This document shows, piece after piece, positions 5,585-6,378 of a stretch of 6,378 bases of DNA (position 1 is the stretch's first letter; every line of letters starts with the position of its first letter). This DNA is from Thiotrichaceae bacterium (GTDB taxonomy: Bacteria > Pseudomonadota > Gammaproteobacteria > Thiotrichales > Thiotrichaceae): assembly GCA_027009095.1 (NCBI GenBank), contig JALVDG010000456.1, positions 1 through 6,378 of the forward strand. Reading direction: 5' to 3'. The translations under genes and the position numbers were made by a program. Below the pieces are notes generated by a model. It had not been told where the DNA came from. It made no database searches and worked only from the letters and a program-made list of their open reading frames with translations.

Positions 5585-5671
5585 TTCTATTTTTTTCGAG
5601 TCCAAGGCAAAAGGGCGGAGTTTATGTGTATGAATGAGCACTTCTAACGCCGAAAATCGGGTAAAATAGAA
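5585..5671. repeat. 87-bp imperfect palindrome (REP/MITE-like) between mscL and the cytochrome gene
   Basis: The outer arms TTCTATTTT (5585-5593) and AAAATAGAA (5663-5671) pair over 9 bp. TTTCG (5594-5598) then pairs with CGAAA (5651-5655), leaving a 7-nt bulge on the right. The core forms a second hairpin: AAGxGC (5611-5616) with GCxCTT (5638-5643), topped by TTTAT (5621-5625) with ATGAA (5630-5634) around GTGT. The GGCGGAGTTTA...AATGAGC core resembles a dispersed palindrome I remember from gammaproteobacteria. It lies between two convergent genes and has no coding capacity. Confidence 0.7.
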
Positions 5672-5700
5672 TGTAAGCTGAGTCGTTACTTTTTTAGAAT

Positions 5701-6255
5701 TTAAGCGTCCTTTTCTGTCGTTTCTTCTGGCTCATTATCAGGCTCGTCAGGCTCTTCGTGAGCGATGCCTTTGTGACAGTCAATACATGTTTCACCTTTT
5801 TTCATTGCACTCTCATGACGTTTTTTGGCACTCTTGCTTTGCTCATTTAGATCCATGCGATCAAAAGAGTGACAGCTACGACATTCACGAGAGTCAGTCG
5901 CTTTCATTTTATCCCACACTCTATTTGCCATTTCCCAACGGTGTTTTTCATACTTTTCAGGGGTATCTATAGTACCAATAATTTCATGATAAACATCTTT
6001 AGCAGCCATTACCTTAGCGATCATTTTAGGAATAAAAGGTTTTGGAACATGGCAATCTGCACAACCTGCGTGTACGCCCGATGCGCTAGAGTAATGTGCA
6101 GTTGTTTTTAGCTCTTTAAGGTTTGTTTGCATGGAGTGACAAGAGGTACAAAATTCGGTTGTATTTGTTGCTTGTAGCCCATAATTAAATAGGCTCATTA
6201 AAACAGCCCCCAAAATAAGTAGTAAAAATATTCCTTTTTTCGATCGTCCCGGCAT
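5701..6255 (-). CDS. napC: NapC/NirT-family membrane-anchored tetraheme cytochrome c
   Basis: NapC/NirT cytochromes take electrons from membrane quinol and pass them to a periplasmic partner such as nitrate reductase NapAB, nitrite reductase or TMAO/DMSO-type reductases. From the ATG at 6255 the protein has 184 residues. One N-terminal membrane anchor lies at about 8-27 (IFLLLILGAVLMSLFNYGL). Four CXXCH heme sites follow: CTSCH (36-40), CADCH (65-69), CRSCH (125-129) and CIDCH (157-161). Family blocks are clear: HVPKPFIPKM (69-78), WEMANRVWDKMKATDSREC (107-125) and GETCIDCHKGIAH (154-166). The C-terminus is a very acidic tail (165-184, rich in Glu, Asp and Pro). A longer frame begins with TTG at 6288, but GGGGAG at 6261-6266 places the start at 6255. 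No nap, nir or tor partner gene is visible nearby, so the symbol marks the family; the true partner is unknown. Heme attachment requires the Ccm system, not in view. Confidence 0.9.
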   Translation of the reverse strand: MPGRSKKGIFLLLILGAVLMSLFNYGLQATNTTEFCTSCHSMQTNLKELKTTAHYSSASGVHAGCADCHVPKPFIPKMIAKVMAAKDVYHEIIGTIDTPEKYEKHRWEMANRVWDKMKATDSRECRSCHSFDRMDLNEQSKSAKKRHESAMKKGETCIDCHKGIAHEEPDEPDNEPEETTEKDA

Positions 6256-6260
6256 GGTTG

Positions 6261-6266
6261 CTCCCC
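6261..6266 (-). promoter_or_regulatory. Ribosome binding site deciding the cytochrome start
   Basis: On the minus strand GGGGAG lies 5 nt before the ATG at 6253-6255. The upstream in-frame TTG at 6286-6288 has no comparable site and would put a tyrosine-rich, non-family stretch before the membrane anchor. Confidence 0.75.
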
Positions 6267-6319
6267 TAGAATAGAAATAATGTGTCAATAATTGCTTAAT
6301 TTAGCAACTCCCTTGCGAA

Positions 6320-6349
6320 TGTATAACGGATAATCACTTTCCTTAGCAA
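6320..6349 (-). promoter_or_regulatory. Possible promoter of the tetraheme cytochrome gene
   Basis: On the minus strand TTGCTA (6344-6349) is followed after 18 nt by TATACA (6320-6325), giving a leader of roughly 60 nt. Each hexamer matches the sigma-70 consensus at four positions, so this is a weak call. No FNR or NarL site is evident. The rest of the stretch to the window end shows no supported gene. Confidence 0.28.
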
Positions 6350-6378
6350 ATTCAGGGTTTTAATTTTTTGACTGTTCT

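Noticed and set aside
5787..6111. Two plus-strand open frames inside the tetraheme cytochrome gene
   Set aside because: The opposite strand encodes four CXXCH motifs and conserved family blocks; the plus-strand frames are His/Phe/Cys-rich complements of it.
6285..6378. 3' end of another minus-strand gene at the window edge
   Set aside because: One frame is interrupted by TAA near 6363 and another is open for only about 26 codons to the edge; neither shows a recognisable family sequence, so it cannot be supported.

Overview
The window looks like chromosomal DNA of an AT-rich gammaproteobacterium. The basis is the proteobacterial form of the CobN N-terminus, an MscL close to the enterobacterial one, and a NapC/NirT-type tetraheme cytochrome. 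The intergenic palindromes resemble repeats I remember from low-GC sulfur- or methane-oxidising gammaproteobacteria. That finer placement is an inference and was not tested by any search.

Layout, left to right. (1) Positions 1-1359, minus strand: a cobalamin operon of cbiG (583-1359, GTG start) followed 4 bp later by the N-terminal third-of-a-kilobase-scale fragment of cobN (1-578, cut by the window edge). (2) A 136-bp divergent spacer holds a perfect 12-bp palindrome. (3) Positions 1496-2281, plus strand: a small exported protein built almost wholly of 22 gapless RTX-type nonapeptides. (4) A bidirectional terminator (2320-2351) shared with the convergent gene. (5) Positions 2383-4356, minus strand: an exported protein related to the so-called cellulose-binding/GH-A-like family, with an unusual charged coiled-coil tail. 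(6) A 716-bp gap (4357-5072) without a convincing gene, containing a run of nine G, two orphan terminator-like hairpins, a short palindrome and a 77-bp inverted-repeat element. (7) Positions 5073-5459, plus strand: mscL, with a candidate -10 box upstream and a strong terminator downstream. (8) An 87-bp imperfect palindrome (5585-5671). (9) Positions 5701-6255, minus strand: a membrane-anchored NapC/NirT-family tetraheme cytochrome c. The last ~120 bp are its upstream region.

How the parts fit together. The two cobalamin genes form one functional unit. The RTX-like protein and the GH-like protein are both exported and may both act at the cell surface or in the matrix, but they are convergent and separately transcribed, so a joint role is speculative. 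MscL (osmotic safety valve) and the tetraheme cytochrome (quinol oxidation and electron delivery to a periplasmic reductase) are unrelated single genes. I see no complete mobile element, CRISPR array, tRNA or rRNA. The most unusual items are the Sec-exported pure beta-roll protein, the coiled-coil tail on the GH-like protein, the G9 tract, and the two different palindromic elements flanking mscL.
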